The notes beneath the pieces were generated by a model. The model was not told the origin of the DNA. It saw only the letters and a list, made by a program, of their open reading frames with translations, and did no database searches. 7,061 nt of DNA from Rhodospirillaceae bacterium (GTDB lineage: Bacteria; Pseudomonadota; Alphaproteobacteria; DSM-16000; Inquilinaceae): the NCBI GenBank assembly GCA_020425485.1, contig JAGQRL010000359.1, forward strand, positions 1 through 7,061, in the 5' to 3' direction. The position numbers were made by a program, and so were the translations under genes. Positions 1 through 5,689 of the stretch are shown piece by piece; the first letter of the stretch is position 1, and each line of letters starts with the position of its first letter.

Positions 1-9
1 GTCACCTAT

Positions 10-56
10 GTCTCGGGTCGGGCACGCCAAGACGGTCCGGCAAGGACCCAAGAGAC
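10..56 (+). other. Structured segment of unknown nature ahead of a terminator
   Basis: No reading frame here ends before the following terminator, so this is probably not the tail of a protein gene. It can fold: GTCTC (10-14) pairs with GAGAC (52-56), and GGGTC (15-19) pairs with GACCC (45-49) with two bulged A residues. An alternative small hairpin is GGTCC (34-38) with GGACC (44-48). With the terminator directly after it, this could be the 3' part of an untranslated RNA or of a long 3' UTR whose start lies outside the window. It could also be the outer edge of an insertion element, since structured non-coding ends are common there. I match it to no known RNA family. Confidence 0.2.
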
Positions 57-63
57 CACCTCG

Positions 64-87
64 AAGCCCGGTCCTCCGGGCTTTTTT
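64..87 (+). terminator. Rho-independent terminator
   Basis: A perfect 8-bp stem, AAGCCCGG (64-71) with CCGGGCTT (76-83), is closed by a TCCT loop and runs into six T residues (82-87). The T run is only on the + strand side, so it ends a transcript entering from beyond the left edge of the window. Confidence 0.85.
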
Positions 88-302
88 GTTGGCCATTGGC
101 CCGCCACCCACGGTCCCCCGAAGTTGGCCGGGCGTTTCTCCAATCCCGTACACCGGCCAAGGGTGATCGACTGGCAAATCGCCGGGTGCGCGCTTGGTTT
201 GTGTTGCTTGCCGGCATCGGACAATTGTTGGACTATCTATCTCAATCGTCACAAATCCTATGCGTTCATTTAGAAAGCCAGCCCTATTTATTTGGTGATT
301 AT
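88..302. other. Intergenic stretch with A+T-rich part and inverted repeat
   Basis: I find no credible gene here. An 8-bp inverted repeat, TTGGCCGG (124-131) and CCGGCCAA (153-160), flanks a 21-base spacer. Bases 221-310 are strongly A+T-rich (58 of 90 by direct count) in an otherwise G+C-rich window. Frames crossing it have A/T-rich third positions, unlike all genes here. The A+T-rich part could hold a promoter, but I see no well-spaced pair of -35 and -10 hexamers. It could also be foreign or junction DNA next to the truncated gene on its right. Confidence 0.5.
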
Positions 303-738
303 TCAAGGTTGCGGCGGCGATGGCCAGAATGCGCCCGGCAAACACCCGCACCGACAGGTCGATGACGAGGCGCCTGCGCAGCGGCAGCATCGCCGCCGCC
401 CAGACGAGGCAACCGAGCGAGAAACACACGATCACATCTTCCGGCCTCCACCATCCTCCAGTGATCCGGTCCGGGGACCAGTATCGGTTCTGGAAATAGA
501 CAAGGGGAGGACTGTGGGCCGTCTCCACCAGTCCGGCGAGAAGCAGCAGCCGGCGCTGGCTGCGTAGGACCACGAAGGCCGCCAGCACCGCCGGCAGGCC
601 CAGCAGATCGGCGAGCAGATACCCGTGGGCATCGACGAAGGCGAACACGCTAACCGTCCAGGCCGTCCCCGCCGCGGCCGTCCCGGCCACCCGGGCGCGC
701 GCCGCGACGCGGTACAGGTCGGTGCAGTATAGCGCGCC
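303..738 (-). pseudogene. Remnant of a polytopic membrane protein gene
   Basis: Reading leftward, a frame follows an in-frame stop (TAA at 741-739) and has no ATG. From about 735 to 305 its third positions are mostly G or C, as in real genes of this window. The protein has hydrophobic stretches such as AWTVSVFAFVDAHGYLLADL, LLGLPAVLAAFVVL, RLLLLAGLV and VIVCFSLGCLVWAAAMLPL. A segment YWSPDRITGGWWRPED precedes the fourth stretch. This acidic 'P-E-D before a membrane helix' layout loosely recalls lycopene-cyclase-domain membrane proteins, but that is a weak memory-based match. Beyond the CTTG at about 304 the same frame stays open to the window edge, but becomes A+T-rich with un-protein-like sequence. 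A GTG at 690-688 is the only likely alternative start, and it lacks a ribosome binding site. A TATACT hexamer at about 724-729 (minus sense) might be a relic -10 box. I infer a gene that has lost its end and probably its start. A real GTG-started short gene is the alternative. Confidence 0.5.
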
Positions 739-822
739 TTAACCGGCCGACCAGCCGCGGCCACGGCAGAGCCGGTCGCCGTTTCGGCTCCACGGGAGCG
801 GCGGGGTCCGCGCCCCCTGCCG

Positions 823-847
823 GGAACCCTTCCGGCGCCGCGGCGTT
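823..847 (+). promoter_or_regulatory. Putative EcfG (general stress sigma factor) promoter
   Basis: GGAAC (823-827) is followed after exactly 16 bases by CGTT (844-847). This matches the published EcfG promoter consensus of alphaproteobacteria (GGAAC, 16-17 bases, CGTT). It lies about 80 bases before the start codon of the YqaE/Pmp3 gene, on the same strand. No other non-coding GGAAC in the window, on either strand, has a CGTT at this spacing. This would place the membrane-protein cluster to its right under general stress control. Confidence 0.6.
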
Positions 848-927
848 GCCCAATCGTCAATCAGCGACGCCAAAGCACGGCCACGCGGGTGGCGCGTGCG
901 GCGGACCAACGCGGAGGGACGAGACAC

Positions 928-1128
928 ATGGCCCATACATCCAATTCCGGCACCGGCGACAGCCTCGGCGGCGATCTGTTCCGCATCGTCCTGGCGATCC
1001 TCCTGCCACCGCTCGGCGTGTTCCTGGAGGTCGGGCTCACCAAGCAGTTCTGGCTGAACGTGCTGCTGACGCTGCTCGGCTACCTGCCCGGCATCGTCCA
1101 CGCAGTCTGGGTGATCGCCCGGCGCTGA
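928..1128 (+). CDS. YqaE/Pmp3 family small membrane protein
   Basis: This 66-residue protein belongs to the YqaE/Pmp3 (UPF0057) family of tiny inner-membrane proteolipids. In fungi and plants these are tied to membrane potential and salt or cold tolerance; the bacterial role is unsettled but often stress-linked. Two membrane segments are visible: residues about 17-37, with the family signature LPPLGVFLEVG, and about 41-62, with LTLLGYLPGIVHAVWV. The hydrophilic N-terminus of about 15 residues is slightly longer than in the shortest family members. ATG 928 is preferred because GGAGGG (913-918) sits just upstream; an in-frame ATG at 889 lacks this and would add an atypical tail. It is the first gene after the putative EcfG promoter and lies 66 bases before the DUF883 gene. 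Family assignment is firm; physiological role is inferred. Confidence 0.93.
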   Translation: MAHTSNSGTGDSLGGDLFRIVLAILLPPLGVFLEVGLTKQFWLNVLLTLLGYLPGIVHAVWVIARR

Positions 1129-1194
1129 TCCGGGGCAGGTCCCATGGCCACCACACCACGACGATCCAGCCGAAGTTCCAAAGGAGGCACCGCC

Positions 1195-1491
1195 ATGGCG
1201 GATGCAAAGACCGACACCAATTCGTCCGTCGAATCGCTGCGCGACGACATGGACAAGCTGCGCCAGGATTTCGCCCAGCTCTCCCAGCACCTGCGCGGTG
1301 CCGGCAGCGAGGCGGCGGAAACCGCGCGCCGACGGGTCGAAACCACGGCCAAGCAGGCGGGCGACGCGGCGCGGGAGAACTGGCAGCAGGGATGCTCGGC
1401 GCTGGACACCGAGATCCGCGAACGGCCGCTCACCGTGCTCGGCATCGCCTTCGCCGCCGGCGTCGTGATCGGCCGCGTGTTCGTCCGCTAG
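1195..1491 (+). CDS. DUF883 (YqjD/ElaB-like) tail-anchored protein
   Basis: This 98-residue protein has the layout of the YqjD/ElaB/YgaM (DUF883) family. Residues about 8-65 are highly charged and amphipathic, probably an extended helix or coiled coil (VESLRDDMDKLRQDFAQLS and an Ala/Glu/Arg-rich stretch). A single hydrophobic anchor follows at about 79-96, after the typical ERPLTVLGIAFAAG junction. In Escherichia coli, YqjD is an inner-membrane protein that binds ribosomes in stationary phase and is controlled by the stress sigma factor RpoS; by analogy this protein may act at the membrane under stress. AAAGGAGG (1180-1187) places ATG 1195 as the start; an ATG at 1144 in the same frame adds a basic, un-family-like tail and has no such site. 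A large hairpin follows the stop codon. The single cysteine at residue 67 is unremarkable. Confidence 0.9.
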   Translation: MADAKTDTNSSVESLRDDMDKLRQDFAQLSQHLRGAGSEAAETARRRVETTAKQAGDAARENWQQGCSALDTEIRERPLTVLGIAFAAGVVIGRVFVR

Positions 1492-1498
1492 GCCGGTT

Positions 1499-1537
1499 CC
1501 GGCCGTAGGGCCGGGAAGGCCCCAGCCCTACGGCCGG
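1499..1537 (+). terminator. 13-bp GC-rich hairpin without U tract
   Basis: CCGGCCGTAGGGC (1499-1511) and GCCCTACGGCCGG (1525-1537) form a perfect 13-bp stem with a 13-base loop, starting eight bases after the DUF883 stop codon. No T run follows, so it is not a classic intrinsic terminator. It may instead protect the 3' end of the upstream message, or lower expression of the next gene. A competing 6-bp hairpin, GGCCGG (1491-1496) with CCGGCC (1499-1504), uses the same left arm. Confidence 0.55.
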
Positions 1538-1579
1538 TGCAGACCGAACAGAAAACGCTCCAGAACGGGCAGCGACACC

Positions 1580-2017
1580 ATGAGCCCCACCCTCCTCGCC
1601 GATCTCCAGCGCCTCGCCGAAGCCTATGTGTCTACCCTTGGCGCATCGGCCCAGCGCGGCGTGTGGAAGGGCACCTTCGGCCTCCTCACCGGCATCGTCG
1701 GGGCCTTCGGCGGCGGGCTGATCGCGGTGGGCACGTTCCTTGAGATCGAGCAGAGCGAAGGCCCGCTGGTGGCGGGCCTTTGGGTGGGCGGCGGCGTTGT
1801 CGCCATCGCCGCCGTGGTGGCGGCCATCGCCATCACCTATGCCGGGCGCCGGGCCAAGCGGATCGCCGAGACCAACCTGGTGATCGCCCGCTCCATCGCC
1901 CGGGCCGACATGGCCCAGCTTCTGGCCACGGCCCAGGCGGGCAAGTCCAGCACGCTGGTGCTGGCCGCGGCCGCCCTGGTGGCTGGCATCTCCGCCGGCC
2001 GGCATCAGGCCCGCTAG
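1580..2017 (+). CDS. YqjE/holin-like membrane protein
   Basis: This is a 145-residue membrane protein. Visible parts are an amphipathic N-terminus (1-30), a Gly-rich hydrophobic segment at about 32-54 (GLLTGIVGAFGGGLIAVGTF), a second at about 64-87 (LVAGLWVGGGVVAIAAVVAAIAI), then a basic turn (GRRAKRIAE), an amphipathic stretch and a third hydrophobic segment at about 124-140. Two Gly/Ala-rich helices following a DUF883 gene resemble YqjE and the related holin-superfamily (DUF1469) proteins found beside YqjD in enterobacteria. The third segment is not typical of that family, so I hold the assignment loosely. No strong ribosome binding site precedes ATG 1580. The hairpin at 1499-1537 lies between it and the DUF883 gene. 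High Ala and Gly content and third-position G/C agree with a real gene. Confidence 0.75.
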   Translation: MSPTLLADLQRLAEAYVSTLGASAQRGVWKGTFGLLTGIVGAFGGGLIAVGTFLEIEQSEGPLVAGLWVGGGVVAIAAVVAAIAITYAGRRAKRIAETNLVIARSIARADMAQLLATAQAGKSSTLVLAAAALVAGISAGRHQAR

Positions 2018-2063
2018 ACACACCGGCATATCCCCGGCACCGGCTGCGGAAAGGCGAACGCAC

Positions 2064-3221
2064 GTGGTCGAATCCTCAAACGGCTCCCTCGCCTCTCCCG
2101 AACAGTCCGCCGTGGACGACGACGCCGGCACGTTCCCCGCCGCCCCGGCCTTCGATCCAGTGGTGCGGCGCGCGCTCATGATCCTGGCGGTGCTGGCGGT
2201 CCTCGCCGCGGCCGATGTGGCAGCGGCGGTGCTGGTGCCGTTCTGCTTCGCCGTGGTGCTGGCGGCGATCCTCTCGCCCCTGGTGCTGCGCATCCACCGC
2301 CTGGGCATGCCGCTGTGGCTGGGGGCCGTGACCGCGCTCACCATGCCGTTCCTGGCGCTGGCCGCAGCCATCCACTTCCTGGTGCCGGAAACCCAGGTGT
2401 GGCGCCATCGCCTGCCACTGTTCTTCCGCTCGCTGGAACTGCAGCTCGACGGGCTGATGCGCTCGCTGTCCGATGCCCGCGACATCGCCCGGCAGTTCCA
2501 GGAAATCGGCGGCGACCAGGGCGGCGAGGCGCTGCGCGTGTCGGTGGAGGATGGTGCGGAGCTGGATTTCCTGTGGAACGTGCCGATGCTCGTCACCTCC
2601 ATCACGGTGACGCTGATCCTGACGCTGTTCCTGCTGACGACGGCACCGCCCCAGCTCCGGCGGCTCGGCCAGGGGCGGCCGTTCGGATCGCGCGTCAGCC
2701 GCGCTTTGGCGCTCGGCGGCCAGTACCTGGTGAACGACCTGGCGAGCTACTACCGCGTCGTCACCATCGTCAATTTCGGCCTCGGCGTGGCCACCGGGAT
2801 CGCCATGGCCATCCTCGGCATGCCGCAGCCCTATCTGTGGGGCATCATCGCAGCACTGGTGAACTACGTGCCCTATGCCGGCCCGGTGGTGGGCACGGGC
2901 GTGCTGCTGATCGTCTCCCTCATCACCTTCGACGAAGCCATCTACATCCTGCTGCCGCCGCTCACCTACGTGGTGCTGACCTCCATCGAAGGCTACTTCG
3001 TCACCCCCACGCTGGTCGGCCGGGCGCTCCACCTGAACCCGTTCATGGTGCTGCTGGCTGTGGTGTTCTGGGGCTGGCTGTGGGGGGTGCCGGGCGCCTT
3101 CCTGGCGGTGCCAATGCTGATCTTCATGCTGCGGCTGATGGCGCTGCCGCGGCTGATGCGCGGCGTGCCGGTGCGCCAGCCCGCCCAGGTGATGACGCCG
3201 CTGGACCTGGAGCCGCGCTAG
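2064..3221 (+). CDS. AI-2E family transporter (PerM/UPF0118)
   Basis: This 385-residue permease is of normal length for the AI-2E/PerM family. Family members have been linked to export of the quorum signal AI-2 (TqsA) and to sodium/proton antiport or solute efflux; the substrate here cannot be told. A polar N-terminus (1-34) leads into paired membrane helices (about 37-75 and 84-107). A long soluble loop (about 110-172) and a helix at about 174-193 follow. The conserved C-terminal half comes next: LVNYVPYAGPVVG (265-277), the EGYFVTPTLVGR motif (309-320), and FWGWLWGVPGAFLAVP (335-350). The start is GTG 2064, with GGAAAGG (2048-2054) upstream and 46 bases between it and the preceding stop codon, so co-transcription with the membrane-protein genes on its left is likely. 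It ends 32 bases from the stop of the oppositely oriented secreted-protein gene. Confidence 0.92.
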   Translation: MVESSNGSLASPEQSAVDDDAGTFPAAPAFDPVVRRALMILAVLAVLAAADVAAAVLVPFCFAVVLAAILSPLVLRIHRLGMPLWLGAVTALTMPFLALAAAIHFLVPETQVWRHRLPLFFRSLELQLDGLMRSLSDARDIARQFQEIGGDQGGEALRVSVEDGAELDFLWNVPMLVTSITVTLILTLFLLTTAPPQLRRLGQGRPFGSRVSRALALGGQYLVNDLASYYRVVTIVNFGLGVATGIAMAILGMPQPYLWGIIAALVNYVPYAGPVVGTGVLLIVSLITFDEAIYILLPPLTYVVLTSIEGYFVTPTLVGRALHLNPFMVLLAVVFWGWLWGVPGAFLAVPMLIFMLRLMALPRLMRGVPVRQPAQVMTPLDLEPR

Positions 3222-3240
3222 GTTCCCGCAGCGCGGCCGA

Positions 3241-3253
3241 CGGCCCTACGGCC
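3241..3253 (-). repeat. Second copy of a 13-base post-stop motif
   Basis: Read on the minus strand, GGCCGTAGGGCCG follows directly after the stop codon of the secreted-protein gene. The same 13 bases occur on the plus strand at 1501-1513, after the DUF883 stop. Here the minus strand also holds a tandem AGGGCCGT pair. Its GGCC halves can form short hairpins, which could serve the two convergent genes as a weak bidirectional end. It lacks a T run. Confidence 0.4.
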
Positions 3254-3814
3254 CTATTGATTGAACGCGCCGGGCCAGCCGGACGTGGCGCTGCAATAGC
3301 TGTGGTAGCGGAAGGCGATCTCCAGCGACCGCTCCGCCCCCGCCGCCTGCCAGCCCAAGGCCAGCATGCGGCCGGGCTGCGGCTCCTCCGCCGCCTCCAC
3401 GCGCGGGTCCTCACCGAAGGAGATGGCGAGATCGCCGATCGTCTCGGTGGTCGATCGCTCCGGCTCGTCGAGGAAGGCCACATCCGTCAGCGTCGCCACG
3501 GCCTCCTCCGCATTGCAGGAAAAGCGGACCCCGCGGGGATCGACGGTGCAGGCCTCCTCGGCCAGGACGAGGTCGAGATTGGCGACGCCCCAGTCCAGCT
3601 CAGTGTCCGGGAACAGCGGGGCGAAGACGGACGGATCCTGGCTGGAAAGCCGCAGCTCGTAGCCGCCGCCGGCCGGGCGCACGCCGACCATGGTGTAGGC
3701 GAAGGAGGCATCCCAGCAGTCGATCAGCGGCTCGGCCGCCGCGGCCATGCCGGCCGGTGCCAGCGCCGCGGCCATCACGCTTCCGGCAAGGCGTTGTCGC
3801 CAGAGTCTCGCCAT
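3254..3814 (-). CDS. Secreted protein of unknown function
   Basis: I do not recognise this family. From ATG 3814 the product has 186 residues and begins with a classical signal peptide: basic MARLWRQRL, a hydrophobic Ala-rich core, and a likely cut in AAAA before EPLIDCW. The mature part is acidic, of mixed composition without membrane helices, and has four cysteines (in DCW, ACT, SCN and YCS). That fits a periplasmic protein with two disulfides. ATG 3823 gives a slightly longer signal peptide. An ATG at 3862 would give 202 residues with an unusual leader. None has a strong ribosome binding site, so the start is uncertain. It is the last gene of the minus-strand run, after a transglutaminase-like gene and a G-rich spacer. 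Third-position G/C supports coding. Its function, and whether it is a partner or substrate of its neighbours, is unknown. Confidence 0.78.
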   Translation of the reverse strand: MARLWRQRLAGSVMAAALAPAGMAAAAEPLIDCWDASFAYTMVGVRPAGGGYELRLSSQDPSVFAPLFPDTELDWGVANLDLVLAEEACTVDPRGVRFSCNAEEAVATLTDVAFLDEPERSTTETIGDLAISFGEDPRVEAAEEPQPGRMLALGWQAAGAERSLEIAFRYHSYCSATSGWPGAFNQ

Positions 3815-3878
3815 GGCAGCCATCCATCGCTTCGATGCTGGCCCCACGAAACCTGGCAACATTGGCCGCAGGAAGGCG

Positions 3879-3918
3879 CCCGCCCGCCCGTGGCCCGCCC
3901 ATGTCCCGCCCCTGGCCC
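3879..3918 (-). promoter_or_regulatory. G-quadruplex-capable tract between genes
   Basis: On the minus strand, which is the sense strand of the flanking genes, eight runs of three or more G residues lie within 40 bases. They are joined by loops of one to four bases (plus-strand C runs at 3879, 3883, 3887, 3894, 3898, 3905, 3909 and 3916). This satisfies the usual G3+ loop 1-7 rule twice over. It lies between the transglutaminase stop and the secreted-protein start, where a folded RNA could affect coupling. Whether it folds in the cell is not shown. Confidence 0.45.
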
Positions 3919-3924
3919 GGCCGA

Positions 3925-4833
3925 TCAGACGGCGGGCACCGGCACCGCGTCGCGCTTCAGCGCCACCGATACCTCCACCTCAAGGCCGAGCGCCTGGCCC
4001 ATGGTGCCATCGAAGCTGCCGGAAATGGGCACCGCCTGGGAGGGATCGCGGGCCACCGCCACGCGGATCAGGTTGCGCCCGCCCATCAACCCGTTGGTGG
4101 GGTCGATCTCCACCCAGCCGGGGCCCGGCAGGTAGATCTGCGTCCAGGCATGGGTGGCACCGGCGCCGCGCACCTGATCGCCGCCATCCACCGCCGGATC
4201 GTAGAGGTAGCCGGTAACGAAGCGGGCCGCCATGCCGAGCCCGCGCGCCACTTCCATCAGCAGCAGCGCGAAGTCGCGGCAACTGCCGGAGCCGGTTTCC
4301 AGGGTGACGATGGGTGGCTGGGTGCCCTCCTCGTCGCGGGCGGCATAGGTGAACTGGCGGCGGATCTCCTCGGCCAGAAGCTGCACCACATCCAGCGTCA
4401 GCGGCGGGCCGGAGCGCGACAGCGGCGCCATCACCGTGCGCGCCCAGTCCAGCACGCGGCCGTCGGGGTCGTCGTATTGCGGCTCGATCACCCGCGCCAG
4501 ATCGGGCAGTTCGGACGCCGGATAGCGGAACGGCACATGGCGCGCGAACTCGGCCATGGGCAGGCTCGGCCCATCGATGCCGTAGTGCTCGATGTCGATG
4601 GTGCTGGCGATGTCCAGCACCGCGCCCGGCTCGTCGAATTCGGCATATGCCACGGAGTTGCCGAACACGTCGTGGCTGTAGGACAGCCGCGCCGGCGGCG
4701 AGATGGACAGATGGGCGGCGAGCAGGCGCAGGTCGTGGCTGTCGCGCGGGCGCAGCATCAGCCGGTGGCGGCCGAAGCGCACGGGGGCGGAGTAGGTGTA
4801 GCGGGTGCGGTGGGAAACGGTCAGGGTCTGCAT
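3925..4833 (-). CDS. Transglutaminase-like cysteine protease family protein
   Basis: This 302-residue protein has the architecture of bacterial transglutaminase-like cysteine peptidases. A beta-rich N-terminal domain (about 1-85, starting QTLTVSHRTRYTYSAPV, with HRLMLRPR) is followed by the papain-fold catalytic core. The triad is complete: Cys185 in GSGSCRDFALLLMEVAR, His228 in ATHAWTQIYLPGPGW and Asp244 in EIDPTNG. Family members are thought to cleave or rearrange peptide or isopeptide bonds, and many sit beside ATP-grasp and alpha-E (DUF403/404) genes, which are not seen in this window. There is no signal peptide, so a cytoplasmic site is likely. ATG 4833 is chosen because GGAGAG (4847-4842) lies at good distance and the N-terminal motif starts there; an upstream ATG at 4923 would overlap the metallophosphoesterase gene. 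The gap of 41 bases suggests an operon. Confidence 0.92.
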   Translation of the reverse strand: MQTLTVSHRTRYTYSAPVRFGRHRLMLRPRDSHDLRLLAAHLSISPPARLSYSHDVFGNSVAYAEFDEPGAVLDIASTIDIEHYGIDGPSLPMAEFARHVPFRYPASELPDLARVIEPQYDDPDGRVLDWARTVMAPLSRSGPPLTLDVVQLLAEEIRRQFTYAARDEEGTQPPIVTLETGSGSCRDFALLLMEVARGLGMAARFVTGYLYDPAVDGGDQVRGAGATHAWTQIYLPGPGWVEIDPTNGLMGGRNLIRVAVARDPSQAVPISGSFDGTMGQALGLEVEVSVALKRDAVPVPAV

Positions 4834-4874
4834 GGCCGGCGCTCTCCGGGGTGGCCTGCCGGGTACGACGGATA

Positions 4875-5663
4875 TCAGCGGATGCGGCGCGTCGGGCCCG
4901 GCACGAAACGGCCGTCCCTCCACCGCCGCACCTGCAGATCGATCCGCTGCCCGTCAAGCCTCAGCACGTTGTACGCGTTGCCGTCGCCGCGCACCCGCGA
5001 TGACGTCGCAGTCGAGGCTTGAACGGCCAGCACCACATGGCCGTCGGCCGCCGCCTCGTGCGCCACCGGGGCAGCATAGCCCAGGTGGAAATGGCCTGAG
5101 AGGATCACATCCACCCCGCAGCGGGCGAACTGGGAAACCGCCGCCCTGCGCCCGCCCACCAGCCGCAGGTCGGGGCGGATCTCCGGCGCCACGAAGGGGT
5201 GGTGGGCCACCACGATGCGCGTCTGCCGCGGCGTGGCCGCCGCCATCACGTCCGCCACATGGCGCACCTGCTCGCGGGAGATGCGGCCATGCGCCCAGTT
5301 CCAGTGCGCGCCGAAGGAGCGCGCGGTATTGACGCCCACCACCACGGCTTCGGCGTGCCGCCACAGCGGGCACAGGTCCGGCCCGATCAGGCGGCGGTAG
5401 CGGTCGAACGGTGCGGTGAAACGCTCCACCAGGTTGATCCTCGGCAGGTCGTGGTTGCCCGGCACCGCCAGCCAGGCGCCCGGCAGCCCGTTGAGGAAGT
5501 GCCGGGCCGCGCGAAACTCGCGCCGCCGGCCGTGCTGGGTGAGGTCGCCGCTGATCACCGTCAGATCGGGGCCGACCCGGTTCAGATCCGCGGCGAGGCG
5601 CTGCACCACCCCCGGCTGGAGGCGGCCGAAATGCAGGTCGGACAGATGGGCGATCATCAACAT
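4875..5663 (-). CDS. Calcineurin-like metallophosphoesterase
   Basis: This 262-residue enzyme has all dimetal phosphoesterase motifs in order: DLH (9-11), GD (39-40), GNHD (69-72), an AHH pair (153-155) and GHFH (190-193). It should hydrolyse a phosphomonoester or phosphodiester using two bound divalent metals. The sequence at the start (HLSDLHFGR) resembles the class that includes cyclic-nucleotide phosphodiesterases of the CpdA type. The substrate is unknown; the preceding lipid kinase gene, 26 bases upstream, makes a lipid-linked or nucleotide substrate plausible. No signal peptide or membrane helix is seen. ATG 5663 follows an AGGGGTG-like site; ATG 5657 two codons later is possible. The same frame stays open far upstream, but that part lies inside the kinase gene in another frame and has no protein-like character. 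Confidence 0.92.
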   Translation of the reverse strand: MLMIAHLSDLHFGRLQPGVVQRLAADLNRVGPDLTVISGDLTQHGRRREFRAARHFLNGLPGAWLAVPGNHDLPRINLVERFTAPFDRYRRLIGPDLCPLWRHAEAVVVGVNTARSFGAHWNWAHGRISREQVRHVADVMAAATPRQTRIVVAHHPFVAPEIRPDLRLVGGRRAAVSQFARCGVDVILSGHFHLGYAAPVAHEAAADGHVVLAVQASTATSSRVRGDGNAYNVLRLDGQRIDLQVRRWRDGRFVPGPTRRIR

Positions 5664-5689
5664 GGCGGCACGCACCCCTGGCCGGCGGG

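Noticed and set aside
34..48. GGTCC-GGCAA-GGACC hairpin as part of a signal recognition particle RNA
   Set aside because: The conserved GGAA-type loop and asymmetric internal loop of that RNA are absent; only a vague resemblance in the stem remains.
96..567. Plus-strand frames of about 90 codons near the left end
   Set aside because: They cross the terminator region and the A+T-rich segment with no ribosome binding site or protein-like pattern. The part after 303 is antisense to the membrane-protein remnant.
432..860. Minus-strand 142-codon and 67-codon frames before the remnant gene
   Set aside because: Their products are Arg/Gly/Pro-rich. The codon bias of 305-735 favours the other minus frame. 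The 67-codon frame might hold a displaced N-terminus of the remnant, but I cannot support a frameshift.
1174..1178. Minus-strand GGAAC in the spacer before the DUF883 gene as another EcfG promoter
   Set aside because: No CGTT lies at 16-17 bases downstream on that strand, and no minus-strand gene follows at a sensible distance.
1430..3032. Long minus-strand frames opposite the plus-strand membrane-protein genes
   Set aside because: They are rich in His, Gln, Gly, Arg and Ala with no recognisable domain, and are mirror images of well-supported genes.
2315..4135. Plus-strand open frame of about 606 codons
   Set aside because: It overlaps the permease gene in another frame and runs antisense through the secreted-protein gene. 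Its product is low-complexity, rich in Ala, Arg, Pro and Gly, and the permease frame has unmistakable family motifs.
3757..5022. Plus-strand open frame of about 421 codons
   Set aside because: It is the antisense shadow of the transglutaminase-like gene, whose catalytic triad and ribosome binding site are clear. High G+C content makes stop codons rare in antisense frames.
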